42,778 nucleotides of DNA, from the NCBI GenBank assembly GCA_014800895.1, contig JAAVFG010000048.1:1-42778 (forward strand), given 5' to 3'. Positions 7,830-17,300 of the stretch are shown piece after piece; position 1 is the first letter of the stretch; each line of letters opens with the position of its first letter. Made by a program: the position numbers and the translations under genes. Origin of the DNA: Bacteroidales bacterium (GTDB lineage Bacteria; Bacteroidota; Bacteroidia; Bacteroidales; Muribaculaceae). A model generated the notes under the pieces. The model searched no databases. It was given only the letters and a program-made list of their open reading frames with translations, and had not been told where the DNA came from.

Positions 7830-7874
7830 TATATATAGGGCTAATATATATAGGGGTAATATACATAGGGGAAT
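7830..7874 (+). repeat. Three imperfect 15-bp tandem repeats upstream of the MFS gene
   Basis: Units TATATATAGGGCTAA (7830-7844), TATATATAGGGGTAA (7845-7859) and TATACATAGGGGAAT (7860-7874). They end 50 nt before the MFS start codon, in the place of a promoter or operator. The function is unknown. Confidence 0.7.
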
Positions 7875-7924
7875 TCAAACAAATTTAAGGGTATAAGCAT
7901 TTTAATAAGAAAAGTATTCTGCTT

Positions 7925-9232
7925 ATGAAATATGTTGATTCCGGCTATGGGAAAGTTCCCTTGATATCTCTGATAGCCATATTGTCCATATCGCTGACTG
8001 TTAATTTGCCCGGGCTTGCTATATCTCCGATAATGGATAAGCTCGACCACGTTTTCAAACATGTCACGGAGCTGGAGATACAGTTGCTCACTGTTCTCCC
8101 TAATCTTGTCACCATTCCTTTTATCCTTTGTTCCGGAAAGATATGCACTCCTAAAAATCAGATAAAGGTGCTCGCCTTGGGACTCGGACTTTTTGCACTG
8201 ACCGGCGTGCTTTATTTCTTCGCTGACTCTATGCTTGAGCTTATCCTGCTTAGCTGTCTGTTAGGGGTAGGGTGTGGTCTTGTGATACCCTTGGCGGCTT
8301 CACTCATCTCACAGTATTTCAGTGGAAAAGCGAGGACCAAACAGTTGGGAATGAAGTCGTCTCTCTCAAATTTCTCCGTGATATTCGCGACGCTCTTCGT
8401 GGGCTGGATGGCAGCGATAAACTGGCATCTTTCTTTTATAGTATATCTTGTGCCGATTATTCCGCTTGCCCTCATTCCGTTTATGACTGACGGTTATCTC
8501 CGCAAACATTCTATTCTTAATCCGGGGGTGACCTACAAACCGGATGGCGAACTGACGGAGGAATCAGCGAGCGCTGAGTCCAACTCAAAGGGCGCGAAAG
8601 TTAAAAAGAATGTACTTCCCAAAAAGAAACTGATCGGACTTCTCTTCGGCATAATGGCATTATATTTTGCCATCACATATGGCACGGAGGTGGTGAGCTA
8701 CTATCTCCCCTTCACGATGGGACATTACCATCTATCTACCGGGGAGGTAGGTGTGGCTACGGCAATGTATTTCCTCGCATGTACTATCTCAGGTTTTTTA
8801 CTTACGGAGATTATATCCCTCTTCAAGAAATATACAGTACATGTAGCATTGGCATTCTGTGTGATAGGCTTGCTGATGATCGGCATGCTTCATTATTACT
8901 GGAGTTTTATCCTCGGCGTGCTTATAATGGGATTGGGATATGGTACGATTCAGCCGGTGATCTATGATAAGACTTCGGCGATAGCTCCGACCCCCGCCAA
9001 GTCTACCGCCTATTTCTCATATCTTCTTACATGTAATTATATAGGCATCTCATCAGTGCCTTTCATAATTGAGGGAGCGGAGAAGGTAATGAACGGTCAG
9101 AGCAACCCCAATTTCTCCTTCATATTTAATGGAATCTTCCTTGCTGCGGTCTTCCTCCTTGCTATCCTGAAACATCGCAGTTTTGTCTTTGAAGTGGATG
9201 GCGCGCCGGCTAAGCCGGCTAAGAAAGAGTAA
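7925..9232 (+). CDS. MFS transporter, 12 transmembrane segments
   Basis: 435 aa and hydrophobic, with two six-helix halves joined by a polar loop (about residues 205-240, rich in Glu, Ser and Lys). The first half has the typical MFS layout, with GVGCGLVIPLAASLISQYF near residues 117-135. The second half begins KKKLIGLLFGIMALYFAITYG. The pattern fits drug/H+ antiporters or small-molecule permeases (DHA1-like), but the substrate cannot be told. The start is the first ATG after the repeat array, in a context rich in A. A strong terminator follows. It is a single-gene unit converging on sbcC. Confidence 0.8.
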   Translation: MKYVDSGYGKVPLISLIAILSISLTVNLPGLAISPIMDKLDHVFKHVTELEIQLLTVLPNLVTIPFILCSGKICTPKNQIKVLALGLGLFALTGVLYFFADSMLELILLSCLLGVGCGLVIPLAASLISQYFSGKARTKQLGMKSSLSNFSVIFATLFVGWMAAINWHLSFIVYLVPIIPLALIPFMTDGYLRKHSILNPGVTYKPDGELTEESASAESNSKGAKVKKNVLPKKKLIGLLFGIMALYFAITYGTEVVSYYLPFTMGHYHLSTGEVGVATAMYFLACTISGFLLTEIISLFKKYTVHVALAFCVIGLLMIGMLHYYWSFILGVLIMGLGYGTIQPVIYDKTSAIAPTPAKSTAYFSYLLTCNYIGISSVPFIIEGAEKVMNGQSNPNFSFIFNGIFLAAVFLLAILKHRSFVFEVDGAPAKPAKKE

Positions 9233-9256
9233 AGAAAGAATCTAATAATGATTATT

Positions 9257-9288
9257 AACCGCCCAAAGGCTTAGACCTTTGGGCGGTT
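9257..9288. terminator. Perfect 13-bp bidirectional terminator
   Basis: AACCGCCCAAAGG (9257-9269) pairs with CCTTTGGGCGGTT (9276-9288) around a 6-nt loop. It is followed by TGTTT on the plus strand and preceded by AATAATGATTATT. It separates the convergent MFS and sbcC genes. Confidence 0.85.
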
Positions 9289-9312
9289 TGTTTCATGATA
9301 AGAACTAACCTT

Positions 9313-12300
9313 TTACCCCTGTCTCACCACTTTGATGCGACTTCTTCCTTCGCCGCATTTATTGACCTGTATCTGCACGGGGATACGCTCCGCCAATTCC
9401 TCGCGGTGGGAAATGATGCCTACTCTCCGTCCGTTCTGTCCGGCTATCTCGGGAAGTCGATGGAGGGTTTCCATTACGGAGTTTAACGACCCGGCACTCA
9501 GTGTGCCGAACCCTTCATCGATAAAGAGGATATCCACATTCATACCCGCCTTATTCATCGCCGAGAGAGCTAACGAAAGGGAAAGAGAAATCATAAAACG
9601 TTCGCCACCCGATAAAACAGTAGCACTTCTCACCTGATTCTTGTTATACCTGTCAAGAACGAGAATAGACAGTTGCTCATTCTTATCACTGCAGGTAAGG
9701 GTGAAATGGTCAGTGATACGGCTGAGGTAAAGATTGGCGTTACGAAGCAATGGCTTAAGAATGTATGACTGTACCAATGTGCGGAATCGCGTCCCTCCGA
9801 AATATTTGTTCATCTGTTCCCAACGTAAGAATCTATCGGTGATAGCATCCAGCTCCTTACGCAAACCGTCAGCTCTCTCCCGGTTACCCTTATTCATCTC
9901 CAATCGAGTGCTTATTTCACCTTTCTTCTGAAGAATATCCTTAAGATGCCTCTCAATCTCATTCTTCTCCTCCGATACTGACTCTTCAGAAGGGAGGTCA
10001 CTCACGTCTGACTTCCCGCAATTTCTCAGAAGTTCGGATTCAAATTGTTGCAAGACGGATTTGGAATTTTCCATACCACTCTTGACAACCTCTAACTCAG
10101 TAGTGAGGTTGATAATCGAACTGCGAAGCTCCGGAATGGAGATTTGGTATTGTAAAAGATCTGTAATATCCTTCTCCTCCTTACCTGATTCCTGATAATA
10201 TTCATCTAAAGCGACTTTGCACTCAGCGATAACTCTTTCAGTTTCTTCAAGACGCGAGAGAGCCGCCTCGAGTTTAGTCAAGAGTATTGTCCATTCATTT
10301 CCAAGGGATGGGAGGGGCATCTCTTTAACTTTATCAAGATATTCAGAGAGTTGCGTGCATTCTCCATCCTGATGATTTAGGAATTCCTGGATCTTTCCGG
10401 AGTATTTAGGAAGAAGCTTATCATTATCCAACAAATCCTTGATTCTCTTCTGAGTGGATAATATGACATCAAGACTTTCGGATGCTTTATTCAGCTCATT
10501 TTCTCCCTTTTCTATTTTCGCTTTTAGATCTTTATAAGCCTCGGCATCCCTTTTCAGGTCAGACGCTATCTCTTTCGAACCATTCCAGTCGGAGCGATAA
10601 GGTGCAATCTCTTTATTAAGTTCCTCTCTGAGTTTCTTACCTTCAGCCATAACAACAGCAATGCGGGAATCATTCGCCTCTCTCCTCTGTATGGCTAACT
10701 GCAATGCACTATTAATATTATTTACATTTTTCTGCGCTTCGTCATAATTAGTCTGTAGGGGTAGGAGCTCCCGGTTCAATCTGTTTATTTCCTCTTGAAG
10801 AGTGTCTGCGTTCTTCTCTATTTCAGAAAGGCTATCGATCTCTTTATTTATTGTCTCCTTCGCTTCGGCAATCATTTCTTCAGAAACATCAGAAATGCCG
10901 GAGGGAGCAGTAGTTCCAATTCCTGTATCTTCGATTGATTTATTTATACGTTCAAGAAGTGTTTCCAATTCTTTATTCTCATCAGCGAGGCGCTTCCGGA
11001 TTTGCTCATTTTTGCCGGAAGAAAGATGCAGAGTTTCAGACATCTTGTCTCTTTCCTCTACGGTCTTTTCCCATTTCTTTTTCTTGACTTGCACCTCCTC
11101 CTCAAGAGGTGAAAGTATTGTAGTGAAGTCAAGAGTGCCGATATGCTTCTCCCAGTCCATCTCTTGTCCGCAAAGAGGGCAGTGGTCAGAATGTTCGGAG
11201 GCTAATTTACGACGAAGAGAAGTGAAATGTTCCTTTACGCTCAGGTGCATGGTGAGATAACGCTCATTGGCTTCATCATATGCGCACTTAAGATTTTTCT
11301 CATTTTGATTGATCTCCTCCAGTTCAGATCTTTTCTTCTGCAATTCAGAGGAGAGAGTCAGAAGTTCCTGATTTATTTGTGCAATAAGATCTTGTTTCTC
11401 TTTATAGCTGGTAAAATCAGCTGAAAAGACAATTATTTGTTGAAGCTTGGCAGCCGACTTTTTCAAATTTTCCTTTACCTCCAAAGGTTTTAACAAATCC
11501 CTCTCTACTGTTTTAGCCTTTATTGTTTCTCTTTTTTCAGAAAGAAGGGTGAATGCATTTTTTACCTTGCTATCGGCCTCAAGAAGAGAAACATTCAGTT
11601 CCTTTATTTCTTTGTCTGCAATTTTGCGCTCTTTCTCTTTTTCCGCAGCCTCGTTTCGAAATTTATCAAGCTGATCAATATTATTGAGCACAACCTCAGC
11701 TCTCTCAAAGAGGGGATGTGAGGCGGAGGTGGAGCTGAATTTCGCTTTCTCTACTCCTAATTCTACATCCGATTTCTTAAGGACTGCCTGACGCTCAATT
11801 AAAATCGGATAAAGGATGTCATGTCGCTTGTTGAGATAACCCAGCTCCTCAATCAGATTATTAACAGAGAGTTCTGCGGTGGTCTTTTCACTATATACCT
11901 TCCGGATTTCTTCAGTATGATCCCAAAGATTGAGGATTTCAATTTTTCTTTTTGTTTCCTCTTTACCGACTTCCTCTGAGAGATTGGAAAATTGTATGTT
12001 GAGCGCTTGCAGGGATGCCATCGTTCTCTTTCTATCAGAAATAAGGGAAAGAATATGCTCTTTATTTCTCTTTTGATTAGATAGGGTATTCTCCTCCTTG
12101 TTAAGCGAGATAAGGATAGCGAGTAGATTCTCCTCTTCTTCAGGTTTAAGGAGATGAGCAGACTCTGCAAGAAGCATTTTCTCCTTCTCGCTCTTCTCAT
12201 TCTTTACATTTCGGAAAATTCTCTCTATAGCCTCGCCATATTTTGAGAAGTGTCCCGTTGAGGTCAGCTGTTCCAGTATCCTCTCCCTTTCATCCTTCCC

Positions 12301-12858
12301 TCCGGTAAGAAACTCGGCGAATTGTCCTTGTGCCAGCATAGCCATACGACAGAATTGGTCGTATGTAAGTCCGATAGCTTCCACTATCCTGCGCTTGATC
12401 TCCTCCTTTTTGCTTCCAGCCGGATATTCCTCCTTACCGGCAATAAGCGACCATTCCGGATCACGAAGCTTACCGGTGCGCTTGATACCGAGACGGAATG
12501 TCGAGGTGTATTCAAGACCGTCATTCCCTTCGAATACTAAAGAGGCAAAGCAATCATCTTTAGAGGAAATACCGAGACGGGTATATTGTCCTATGTCGTT
12601 TATCTTAATCTCATTTCCCTCTTGTGATGTGTAGCTGTTGTTGGTACGGTTCACAACGCTTTTGATACGTGGAGTAGTGCCATAGAGCGCCATAGAAATG
12701 CAATCAAGAATGACACTTTTACCCGCTCCGGTGTCGCCTGTGATAAGAAATAGAGAGGAAGGTGATGTATCATTCTCTTCTCTTAGATCATTTTCAAAAT
12801 CGATGTCCGCTTTCTCGATGGAAGCGATGTTACGGATATTGAGTCTCTTTATCTTCAT
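9313..12858 (-). CDS. sbcC: SbcC-like nuclease subunit (SMC/Rad50-type ATPase)
   Basis: 1181 aa. The N-terminal half-ATPase starts MKIKRLNIRNIASIE, with Walker A GDTGAGKS at about residues 41-48 and the Q-loop region RMAMLAQGQFAEFL. Two long coiled coils flank a zinc hook, HCPLCGQEM (CxxC, about residue 560). The C-terminal half has the ABC signature LSGGERFMISLSL, Walker B ILFIDEGFGTL and an ISHREELAERI switch histidine. With SbcD it forms the Mre11-Rad50-like complex that opens hairpins and processes blocked double-strand ends. The ATG overlaps the sbcD stop codon (ATGA, 12855-12858), so the pair is translationally coupled. Length and motif order are normal for the family. Confidence 0.93.
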   Translation of the reverse strand: MKIKRLNIRNIASIEKADIDFENDLREENDTSPSSLFLITGDTGAGKSVILDCISMALYGTTPRIKSVVNRTNNSYTSQEGNEIKINDIGQYTRLGISSKDDCFASLVFEGNDGLEYTSTFRLGIKRTGKLRDPEWSLIAGKEEYPAGSKKEEIKRRIVEAIGLTYDQFCRMAMLAQGQFAEFLTGGKDERERILEQLTSTGHFSKYGEAIERIFRNVKNEKSEKEKMLLAESAHLLKPEEEENLLAILISLNKEENTLSNQKRNKEHILSLISDRKRTMASLQALNIQFSNLSEEVGKEETKRKIEILNLWDHTEEIRKVYSEKTTAELSVNNLIEELGYLNKRHDILYPILIERQAVLKKSDVELGVEKAKFSSTSASHPLFERAEVVLNNIDQLDKFRNEAAEKEKERKIADKEIKELNVSLLEADSKVKNAFTLLSEKRETIKAKTVERDLLKPLEVKENLKKSAAKLQQIIVFSADFTSYKEKQDLIAQINQELLTLSSELQKKRSELEEINQNEKNLKCAYDEANERYLTMHLSVKEHFTSLRRKLASEHSDHCPLCGQEMDWEKHIGTLDFTTILSPLEEEVQVKKKKWEKTVEERDKMSETLHLSSGKNEQIRKRLADENKELETLLERINKSIEDTGIGTTAPSGISDVSEEMIAEAKETINKEIDSLSEIEKNADTLQEEINRLNRELLPLQTNYDEAQKNVNNINSALQLAIQRREANDSRIAVVMAEGKKLREELNKEIAPYRSDWNGSKEIASDLKRDAEAYKDLKAKIEKGENELNKASESLDVILSTQKRIKDLLDNDKLLPKYSGKIQEFLNHQDGECTQLSEYLDKVKEMPLPSLGNEWTILLTKLEAALSRLEETERVIAECKVALDEYYQESGKEEKDITDLLQYQISIPELRSSIINLTTELEVVKSGMENSKSVLQQFESELLRNCGKSDVSDLPSEESVSEEKNEIERHLKDILQKKGEISTRLEMNKGNRERADGLRKELDAITDRFLRWEQMNKYFGGTRFRTLVQSYILKPLLRNANLYLSRITDHFTLTCSDKNEQLSILVLDRYNKNQVRSATVLSGGERFMISLSLSLALSAMNKAGMNVDILFIDEGFGTLSAGSLNSVMETLHRLPEIAGQNGRRVGIISHREELAERIPVQIQVNKCGEGRSRIKVVRQG

Positions 12859-14111
12859 TTCTCTTCCTCCTCCATTTTTTTAAGTTCATCCTCAATCTCC
12901 CGGAATGCCTCGGGGAGAAAATCAAAATTTAAGTTAATGTAGCGCTCTTTAGTGAGATAGATGAATTCTAATGGATTCTCCATTTGCTGTAGGTGCTCAA
13001 CGGCTATCTCCTCATTCCCACCCTCATTATCCGATTCCGTCTCTTCCGGCATATCTACCCAAAGGTGCTTCGGATTATAACGCACATCTATACCTGATTC
13101 CTCTATGAGCTGATACACCTGATTATTGAAATCCGCTGAGAGCGGGGTAGAGTAACTAATGCGCAGGCGGATGTAGCAGCTCCTCTCATCTTCATCTTTT
13201 TTACTTTGATTGTGAAGAAAATCGGCAAGAAATTTCATAATCTCCTTTTGGTCGCCGAACGATTCTTTATTAGAAGGTAAATTATAAAAATGTCGGAGCT
13301 GATTGATGCGTAATTCCTTGATGTCAATTTCCCCTTTATGCCGGTCAATCTCTACCATAGATACTGAGTGTGGATATGCCTCATCACAGTTTACATGCAA
13401 TACGCTTCCGGAATATCTTGCCATGGGGGAGAGATACTTTTGATTGTCGCTCTGCACATTCCCGACTAATGTCTGGGGACAATGTATATGCCCTAAAGCG
13501 AGGTAATCATATCCATCTCCAAGCCTTTCAATGTCAATGGTGCGAAGTCTTCCTATCTCGTCATCATGCCCTGTCAGGTCGGCGCCTTGCACTGCCATGT
13601 GGGCAGTCATCACTACCGGCAGGTTGTCGCTATTAATTTCCGCTACATATTGTTGCAGTGCAATGGCGGCTTCAGTGCGGTCAGCTCCAAACCATGGTAA
13701 TAGTATAAGGTAGCCGGATGGAAGCTCTACAATGTAATTTTTCTCCCATCCCGTGAGGTCTTTAAAGTCGGAGGGGGGAGGGGTGCCGATAACAGTAGTA
13801 TCGGCATACGTCCAGATCTTACTATTGGATTGGAGACGCGCAGCGGAATCATGATTTCCGGCTACGATGGCAATATGCATATTTGGAGCAGCCTCACGCA
13901 AAGCCACAAATCTTTCGGTAAAGAAACGCCAGCAGGAGGCGGAAGGGTGGGGAATATCAAATATATCGCCTGATATAACTAACGCATCCGGTTGATATTC
14001 TTTTACCCATTTCTCCAATTGCTTGAAGAAGTGCAAATGTTCATCCGTGCGGTCATATTGTTGATAAAGAATCTGTCCTAAATGAAGGTCTGCTGTATGT
14101 AGTATTTTCAT
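12855..14111 (-). CDS. sbcD: SbcD-like exonuclease subunit (Mre11-type phosphoesterase)
   Basis: 418 aa from the ATG at 14111 (MKILHTADLHLGQ), which is the normal family start. An upstream TTG (14132) in the same frame would add seven residues but is less likely. Metallophosphoesterase motifs appear in order: DLH (about 8-10), SGDIFD (about 49-54), AGNHDSAAR (about 84-92), MTAHM (about 175) and LGHIHCPQ (about 213). These coordinate two Mn2+ ions. The enzyme is the nuclease partner of SbcC. The C-terminal acidic segment (ESDNEGGNEE) is a linker before a short capping region. It is the first gene of a two-gene leftward unit and diverges from the large helicase gene. Confidence 0.93.
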   Translation of the reverse strand: MKILHTADLHLGQILYQQYDRTDEHLHFFKQLEKWVKEYQPDALVISGDIFDIPHPSASCWRFFTERFVALREAAPNMHIAIVAGNHDSAARLQSNSKIWTYADTTVIGTPPPSDFKDLTGWEKNYIVELPSGYLILLPWFGADRTEAAIALQQYVAEINSDNLPVVMTAHMAVQGADLTGHDDEIGRLRTIDIERLGDGYDYLALGHIHCPQTLVGNVQSDNQKYLSPMARYSGSVLHVNCDEAYPHSVSMVEIDRHKGEIDIKELRINQLRHFYNLPSNKESFGDQKEIMKFLADFLHNQSKKDEDERSCYIRLRISYSTPLSADFNNQVYQLIEESGIDVRYNPKHLWVDMPEETESDNEGGNEEIAVEHLQQMENPLEFIYLTKERYINLNFDFLPEAFREIEDELKKMEEEEK

Positions 14112-14259
14112 AGACAAGTCAAATTTTCTCAAAAGAGGATAATGAAATTGTACAGAGTAAAGTTACGAATAATATTTTAATTTGGAAAGGATAGGGAGGT
14201 AAAGAACTTTATTGATCGTCTTCACGGTGCAGATAGAGCCTAAATTTAAAAATAGCTAC

Positions 14260-14287
14260 TTGATATCAAAATTTTTATCTAAATTTG
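14260..14287 (+). promoter_or_regulatory. Promoter of the exonuclease-RecQ-UvrD gene
   Basis: TAAATTTG (14280-14287) is a perfect -7 box, and TTG at 14260-14262 can serve as the -33 element. The start codon is 42 nt downstream of the -7 box. Confidence 0.55.
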
Positions 14288-14328
14288 TATGGTATAATAA
14301 AGAGTTGTTTTGACTAACCACTACATCC

Positions 14329-17300
14329 ATGTCTATTTGGGAAAAAATTATAGATAGATTCAATGGAATTGATAACCGACCCGGAGCTCCGCGAAAAAGA
14401 GCTTTTGACCCGGCTCGCTATGCTTTTGTAGATACTGAAATAGGGTGGAAGGATAAAAAGATTCACGATATTGGGGCTATAAAATGGGACGGTTGTGTCT
14501 TTCATAGCTGTGATAAACGAAGTTTCAGGGATTTTCTGAAAGGTGTTGATTTCTTATGCGGGCATAATATTATACACCATGATGCAAAGTATCTTTTCGG
14601 AAGCGACAGAAGAGAGTTTATGCTTGTCGATACATTGTATATGTCACCACTCCTTTTCCCTGAACGACCATATCATAGATTGTTAAAGGATGACAAGCTT
14701 ATAAGCGAAGAGCTGAATAATCCGGTCAATGATTGCGAGAAAACCCGCGATCTTCTTATGGATGAAATATCAAGATGGGAGTCATATTCAGAAGATAGAA
14801 AAGCGATATTTTCTTTTTTACTTGCCAACATTGATGAGTTCACGGGATTTTTTGCTTATGTCAATGCGGGACACGATGAGGATCTTGACATTGAGACGCT
14901 TGTGTGTTCTGAATACAAAGGTAAAATATGTAGCAATGCCGATATATCAGACATAGTCCGCAATAATCCGGTGGAGTTAGCATATGCGCTCGCTCTTATA
15001 GATACAACAGACAGCCGATCCATAACACCGGGATGGGTGCTCCATAATTTTCCTAACGTAGAGAATATTATACGTCTCCTCCGGCATACAAGATGTGAGT
15101 CTGGATGTGACTACTGTAACCGCGAACTTGATATACACGTCAATCTAAAGCGATTTTTCGGTTATGATGAGTTTAGAAAGTATGACGGAGAGCCTTTACA
15201 GGAAAAGGCAGTACAATCGGCAGTGATGCATAAGTCGCTTGTGGCAATATTTCCGACCGGAGGAGGTAAATCCCTGACTTTCCAGCTTCCTGCTCTTATG
15301 GAAGGTCGCTCACTTCATGGTCTTACAGTGGTAATCTCTCCGCTTCAGTCATTGATGAAGGATCAGGTGGATAATCTTGCAGAAAGAGGGATAACGGATG
15401 CCGTGACAATCAATGGTATGTTAGACCCGATAAGCAGGGCGGAGGCTATCCGGAGAGTAATGGACGGAGATGCCTCCTTGCTATATATCTCCCCTGAAAT
15501 GCTTCGCTCAAAAACTATAGAGCGTCTGTTATTGTCAAGACACGTAGTTCGAATAGTAATTGATGAAGCACACTGCTTCTCCGCTTGGGGGCAGGATTTC
15601 AGAGTCGATTATCTCTATATAGGCACATTTATAAGTCAGTATCAGAAGAAAAAGGGGTGTGATCCGATTCCTGTGTCATGTTTCACCGCCACTGCCAAGC
15701 AGAAAGTCATTCAGGATATCAGAGATTACTTTAAAAATACGTTGGATATCGATCTTGATCTCTTCGCCTCCTCAGCAGCAAGAGAAAATCTTCACTACTC
15801 AGTAATCCATGTGGAGAGCGAAGATGCAAAATATACCAAGCTAAGAGCATTGATTTCTGAATCTTCAGTCCCTACGATAGTATATGTGTCAAGAGTAAAG
15901 CGAACACGCGAATTGGCACAGAAGCTCACGCGCGATGGATTCAAAGCTCTCCCTTTTGATGGGAAGATGGATGTGGAGGATAAAATTGCCAATCAGGAGG
16001 CTTTCATGAAAGATAATGTACGTATCATTGTCGCTACCTCAGCATTTGGAATGGGAGTAGATAAGAAGGATGTGGGGATGGTGATACATTACGATATCTC
16101 AGACTCTCTGGAGAATTATGTGCAGGAGGCAGGGCGAGCGGGGAGGGATCCGAGACTTAAAGCTCGATGCTATGTTCTTTATAGCGATACAGATCTTGAC
16201 AGGCATTTTATTCTGCTTAATCAGACAAAACTGAGTATCAGCGAGATCCAGCAGGTATGGAAAGCTGTCAAGGATCTTACCAAGGAGCGGATGCGAGTCT
16301 GTTGCTCAGCACTGGAAATTGCGAGAGAGGCGGGATGGGATGATTCGGTATCGGATATCGAAACGCGCGTACGCACAGCGCTGGCTGCCCTTGAGCAAGC
16401 GGGATATCTGGAGCGGGGGAATAATGTGCCGCATGTATATGCCACAGGAATCACGGTAAGGAATTTGGAGGAAGCACGCAGGCGTATCACAGAATCCTTA
16501 CTTTTTGAAGAAGGAGAGGTGGAGAGTGCCATGCGTATTGTCAAATCACTAATCACTCAGAAATACACTGCAAAGAATAAGAATCAGGAGGCGGAGTCGA
16601 GAATTGATTATTTAGCTGACATTCTTGGCTTGAGCAAAAAGGATGTGGTGTCAAGTGTAGAGCGTATGCGGCAGGAAGGTATTCTTGCCGATTCAAGGGA
16701 TATCTCGGCTTATCTGAACGATTCGGAGAATGGAGTGAACAGCTCGAAAAGGCTTTTGAATAAGTTCGCGCGTTTGGAGAGGTATATACTTGAATATATG
16801 AAGACGGAAAATCCGCGTACTTCTTATAAGCAATTAAATGAGAATGCTATTAAAGAAGGACTTAATACCGCTACTGAAAAGGATATACGCACTTTATTAT
16901 ATTTTCTTACAATAAAAGGATATACCCGGAAAAAAGAGGACGGTATTCATGGCATTGAGCTCAGATGCCAGGGAGATATAAGTGCTGCAATTCAACGCTT
17001 TGAGCAGAGAATGGAGATTTGCCGGTTTATAATAGGATGGCTATCTGGTCTGACATCTGAAAAAGAGAAGAATGAAGCGGAAGGGGCTAAAAATGATGTC
17101 CGCTTCTCTGTAATTGAATTGCTTAATGATCTAAAAAAAACCGGTAGCACACTTATTGTGGATATGAGCAACGTCCAGCTTGAAGAAGTAGAGGAAGCTC
17201 TATTATATCTTGCAAAGATTGGTGCTCTCAAACTTGAAGGTGGTTTCCTCGTGCTTTATAATGCCATGGATATCCGTCGTCTCGTAAAGGGAGCCAGGGC

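Noticed and set aside
14112..14132. TTG start for sbcD, seven codons upstream
   Set aside because: The family normally begins at MKILHTADLH, and an ATG is present there.
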